From CAVUBL01 sp963837945 (GTDB taxonomy: Bacteria > Acidobacteriota > Thermoanaerobaculia > Multivoradales > DATKCC01): a stretch of 64,000 nucleotides of DNA. The stretch covers positions 62,001-126,000 of the forward strand of contig CAWIQD010000007.1 of assembly GCA_963837945.1 (NCBI GenBank), read 5' to 3'. Position 1 is the stretch's first letter. Every line of letters begins with the position of its first letter. This document shows, in pieces, positions 61,052 through 64,000 of this stretch. Position numbers and translations under genes: made by a program. The notes under the pieces were generated by a model. That model did no database searches. It worked only from the letters and a program-made list of their open reading frames with translations, and was not told the origin of the DNA.

Positions 61052-62239
61052 TCAGGCGGTCAGCGAGGGCGGCAGGAGGGGGCGGTCGGTCTCGCCCAGC
61101 GCCCAACGCGCCAGGTGGCGCCCGGTCGCGAACCCGAGGGACAGACCGTGGCCGTTGAACCCGGCCGCGTAGAGGACGCCGGGCATCCCGGGCGCTTCGC
61201 CGATCCGGGGCAGGCCGTCGGCGGTGAAGCCCATCACCCCGGCCCAGCGCCGGGCGATCGGCCGCTCCCGAAGCGCCGGATAGGTGTCGTGGACGAAGCG
61301 CTCGAGCGCTCCCTGAACGCCCGCCGTCGGGTACTCGAGGTATCCCACCTCGGCGGCCAGGGCGGTCTCGCGGCAGCCTCCGGCGAGGACCGTTCCGTCG
61401 CCCAGCTGGCGGACGTACTCGAAGCCCCGGTTCAGGTACCAGACGCCCCGCATCAGGGGCTCGCCGGGCCCGGTCGCCAGCATCTGGGCGCGGACCGGCC
61501 GGACCTCGCCTCCCAGGTGCGGCAAGAGCGCGGGAGCGTAGGCGTTGAGCGCCACCACCACGCGCTCGGCCAGCACGCTGCCGCCGTCGGCGACGATCTC
61601 GATCCGGTCCCCCCGCGGCTCCAGGGCCTGGACCCACGAGCCGGTGCGCAGCTCGGCCCCGGACACCCGGGCCAGGCCGCGGCACAGGCGCACCGGGTCG
61701 AGCCCGCCGTCGCGCGGCTGGTAGAGGGCGGCCCGCACCCGGGGGCTCCCGGCCGCCCGGGCCACATCGTCGCCTTCACGCCACTCGATCTCGAAGCCGA
61801 GCGCCGCCAGACGCTCGCCGCTCGCCCGGAGCTCGGCCTCCTCGGCCCCGCCGCCGACCACGGCGAGCCAGCTGCCGCCGCCGTGAAAGTCGCACTCGAC
61901 GCGCCCGGAGTCGATCAGCTCGGAGCGCAGCAGCTCCCGGTTCTCCCGCGACAGCTCCCAGAAGGCCCGTGCGGCGTCGGGACCGACCCGGTCCTCGAGC
62001 CGGCGAAAGGGGTCGGGCGAGCCGGTCAGGAGGAAGCCGGCGTTGCGCCCCGAGGCGTGGCCGGCCAGGTGGCCCGCTTCGAGGACCAGCGGCCGCCGGC
62101 CCATGGCGGCCAGCCAGTAGGCGGTCGACAGGCCGACCAGCCCGCCGCCGACGATCGCCACCTCCACCTCGGCGACCGGCTCCTGGCGCCGGCCCAGCCA
62201 AAGCGACGGGGGTCCACCGCTACCCGACCAGGAGGCCAT
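61052..62239 (-). CDS. FAD-dependent amino-acid/amine oxidoreductase (DAO family)
   Basis: A 395-residue flavoprotein of the D-amino-acid/glycine oxidase superfamily. The dinucleotide-binding motif VAIVGGGLVGLSTAYWLA and the following acidic strand end LVLEAGHLAGHASGRNAGF are clear; the C-terminal part has RRWAGVMGFTADGLPRIGEA and YAAGFNGHGLSLGFATGR, which contact FAD. It may oxidise glycine, sarcosine or D-amino acids; the true substrate is unknown. It follows the SDR gene by two bases and precedes the amino-acid symporter, so a catabolic cluster is plausible. Confidence 0.87.
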   Translation of the reverse strand: MASWSGSGGPPSLWLGRRQEPVAEVEVAIVGGGLVGLSTAYWLAAMGRRPLVLEAGHLAGHASGRNAGFLLTGSPDPFRRLEDRVGPDAARAFWELSRENRELLRSELIDSGRVECDFHGGGSWLAVVGGGAEEAELRASGERLAALGFEIEWREGDDVARAAGSPRVRAALYQPRDGGLDPVRLCRGLARVSGAELRTGSWVQALEPRGDRIEIVADGGSVLAERVVVALNAYAPALLPHLGGEVRPVRAQMLATGPGEPLMRGVWYLNRGFEYVRQLGDGTVLAGGCRETALAAEVGYLEYPTAGVQGALERFVHDTYPALRERPIARRWAGVMGFTADGLPRIGEAPGMPGVLYAAGFNGHGLSLGFATGRHLARWALGETDRPLLPPSLTA

Positions 62240-62241
62240 CG

Positions 62242-63017
62242 CTACCCCGCGAGCACCGCGCCGCCGTTGACGTTGAGGATCTCGCCGGTGACGTGGCGGG
62301 CGAGCGCCGAGGCGAGGAAGACGACCGGGCCGGCGACCTCCTCGGGCGTCGCCACCCGGCCGAGCGGGATGGCGGCGTCGATCCGCTCCCGCCCGGCGCC
62401 CGCCAAGGCCTGCGGCGCTCATGTCGGTCGCCACCCAGCCGGGGGCGACCGCGTTGACCCGCACGGGCCGGCGCGAGCTCCACCGCCCAGGCCTTGGTCG
62501 CCGAGATCATCGCTCCCTTGGTCGCCGCGTAGGGGCTGTAGAAGGCTTCGCCGCGCTGGCCGGCGGTCGACGAGAGGTTGACCACGTTGCCGTCCTCGGC
62601 GGCCCGGAGGAGCGGCAACGCCGCCGCGGTGCAGGCGAAGGGCCCCAGGACGTTCGTGTCCATCGCCCGCCGGTAGCCGTCCAGGTCGAAGGCGCCGAGC
62701 GGGTTGCGCTCCCACACGCCGGCGTTGTTCACCAGGCAGTCGAGCCGCCCCCACTCCCGCCCGACGAAGGCGAACAGGCGCTCGACCTGGTCGGGGCGGG
62801 ACTGGTCGGTGCGGTGGAGCCAGTGGGGCGCCGCGGGCGCGATCTCGCGGAGCTCGGCGAGCAGCGCGCCGGCCCGCTCGTCGCTCGCCCGGTAGACGAT
62901 CCCCACCGCCGCTCCGGCGCGCGCGAACAGCCGACAGCAGGCGGCGCCGATTCCCCGGCTGCCGCCGGTCACCACCACCCGCTTGCCGGAGAGGTCGAGG
63001 ACCGCGGCCGCGGTCAC
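62242..63017 (-). CDS. Short-chain dehydrogenase/reductase (FabG-like), two frameshifts
   Basis: The gene starts at a GTG overlapping the thiolase stop. It has the NADP-binding TGGSRGIGAACCR, the LVNNAGVW strand and the catalytic Ser-Tyr-Lys set (NLSSTAGQR, then YSPYAATKG). After VELAPA one extra base (in the G run at 62465-62467) breaks the frame; corrected reading gives VRVNAVAPGWVATDMSAA. A second extra base near 62409 breaks it again before LAGAGRERIDAAIPLGRVAT and the end GEILNVNGGAVLAG. Removing both bases restores 258 codons exactly. A 3-oxoacyl-ACP or acetoacetyl-CoA reductase role fits the thiolase neighbour. Confidence 0.87.
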
Positions 63018-64000
63018 CCCATGCTCTCCACGGTGATCGCGATCCCCTGGCCGCCGCCGATGCAGGCCGAGGCCGTGCCCAGCCCGCCGCCGCGGCGCCG
63101 GAGCTCCTTGAGCAGGGTCAGCGTGATGCGCGTGCCGGTCGCCCCGAGCGGATGGCCGATGGCGATCGCCCCGCCGTTGACGTTCAGCTTGTCGCGGTCG
63201 AGGCCGAGCTCCTTGACCACCGCCAGGACCTGCCCGGCGAAGGCCTCGTTGATCTCCACCAGGTCGAGATCGTCCAGGCTCTTGCCCAGCTTGCCCAGCT
63301 CCTTGCGGATCGCGGGCGCCGGGCCGATGCCCATGCGCGACGGCTCGACCCCGACGACCGACCAGGAGAGGATCCGGCCGAGCGGAGCCCAGCCCTCGGC
63401 CTGCGCCCGCTCGGCGGTGGTGAGGATCATCATGGCGGCGCCGTCGACGATCCCCGACGCGTTGCCGGCGGTGACGAACCCTTCCTTGTCGAAGGCGGTC
63501 GGCAGCTTCGAGAGCCCTTCGAGGGTGTTCTCCGGGCGCAGGTGCTCGTCCCTCTCGACCGTGCGGGCACGCTTTCCCGAGCCCACTTCGACCGGCACCA
63601 CCTCCTCGGCGAGGCGGCCGCTCTCCCACCCGTCGGTCGCCCGCTGGTGGCTCTCGAGGGCGAACTCGTCCTGCTCGCGCCGGCCGATGCCGTAGTCGCG
63701 GGCGAGGTTGTCGCTGGTCTGGGCCATGTAGCAGCCGCAGTAGGGGTCCATCGAGCGAGGCCATGAGCAGGTCCTGGAGCTCGGCGTGGCCCAGCCGGTA
63801 GCCCTGGCGCGCCTTCCACAGCACGTGCGGCGCCTGGGTCATGTTCTCCATCCCGCCCACCAGGCAGAGCGAGGCCTCGCCGGTGAGGATCATCTGGGCG
63901 CCGGAGACGATCGACTGGATCCCCGAGCCGCAGAGGCGGTTGACGGTCAAGGCCGGCACCTCGTTGGGCACGCCGGCCTTGAGCGCCACGTGGCGCGCGC
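63014..64000 (-). CDS. Acetyl-CoA acetyltransferase (thiolase), 5' end outside the window, one frameshift
   Basis: The visible part covers most of a thiolase: VNRLCGSGIQSIVSGAQMIL with the nucleophilic Cys, GGMENMTQAPHV, then VNGGAIAIGHPLGATGTRIT with the catalytic His and ASACIGGGQGIAI with the second Cys. The N terminus continues beyond the right edge. Near 63755 one extra base separates LQDLLMAS from the expected MDPYCGCYMAQTSDNLARDY. The family condenses or cleaves acetoacetyl-CoA; it could feed HMG-CoA synthesis or, with the acyl-CoA dehydrogenases, fatty-acid oxidation. The SDR gene overlaps its stop. Confidence 0.92.

Noticed and set aside
57485..62581. Plus-strand open frame of about 1700 codons across radC, the agmatinase gene and the symporter
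   Set aside because: Its composition is that of a shadow frame (Arg, Pro, Gly, His rich, no motifs) over well-supported genes on both strands.

Overview
The window is bacterial chromosome of very high GC content, packed with genes on both strands and rich in ATGA/GTGA stop-start overlaps and in GTG or TTG starts. Gene content (rimP-nusA-infB-ylxP-rbfA-nrnA-truB-rpsO-pnp order, a mevalonate-type isoprenoid cluster, paired acyl-CoA dehydrogenases, periplasmic amidohydrolases, an HtrA protease beside a sigma-54 regulator) fits an uncultured or poorly studied Gram-negative lineage such as Acidobacteriota or a deltaproteobacteria-like group. The phylum assignment is an inference and is weak. No rRNA, tRNA or CRISPR array was seen.

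Layout. 1-14 kb: 5' part of a copper-type P-ATPase; M23 peptidase, secA and guaB on the plus strand; then a minus-strand run ribF-trxA-M24 peptidase, rimO and a PhzF-like protein; then an ECF sigma factor, its zinc-finger anti-sigma factor and a lipoprotein-like S8 peptidase in one overlapping operon. 14-19 kb: two secreted amidohydrolase-like proteins. 19-27 kb: an isoprenoid operon (prenyl synthase, type 2 IPP isomerase, HMG-CoA reductase, mevalonate kinase, a mevalonate-phosphate decarboxylase, isopentenyl phosphate kinase, squalene/phytoene synthase). No phosphomevalonate kinase is present, so the operon looks like the alternative mevalonate route through isopentenyl phosphate. 27-34 kb: a second ECF sigma factor, two acyl-CoA dehydrogenases, pyrE, an NtrC-type regulator and HtrA. 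34.6-44.8 kb: the transcription/translation operon from rimP to pnp, starting with a clear promoter and an attenuator-like hairpin.

44.8-51.7 kb is an accessory island. It holds an intact IS3-family element (with recognisable terminal inverted repeats) inserted in the DDE transposase of an older multi-gene transposon, decayed ATPase and accessory genes of such a transposon in the opposite orientation, a degenerate 14-bp tandem repeat, and remnants of antitoxin-like and nucleotidyltransferase genes. 52-64 kb returns to core genes: Nif3-like protein, tatD, metG, hslO, radC, an agmatinase-family gene, an alanine/glycine:cation symporter, an FAD amine/amino-acid oxidase, an SDR and a thiolase running off the right edge.

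Six otherwise intact sites (in the NtrC-type regulator, nrnA, truB, the SDR twice, and the thiolase) each carry one surplus G or C that breaks the frame. The uniform direction suggests sequence error rather than gene decay. Several promoters place the -10 box 6-10 bases from the start codon, suggesting leaderless mRNAs. GC-rich palindromic repeats recur between genes.
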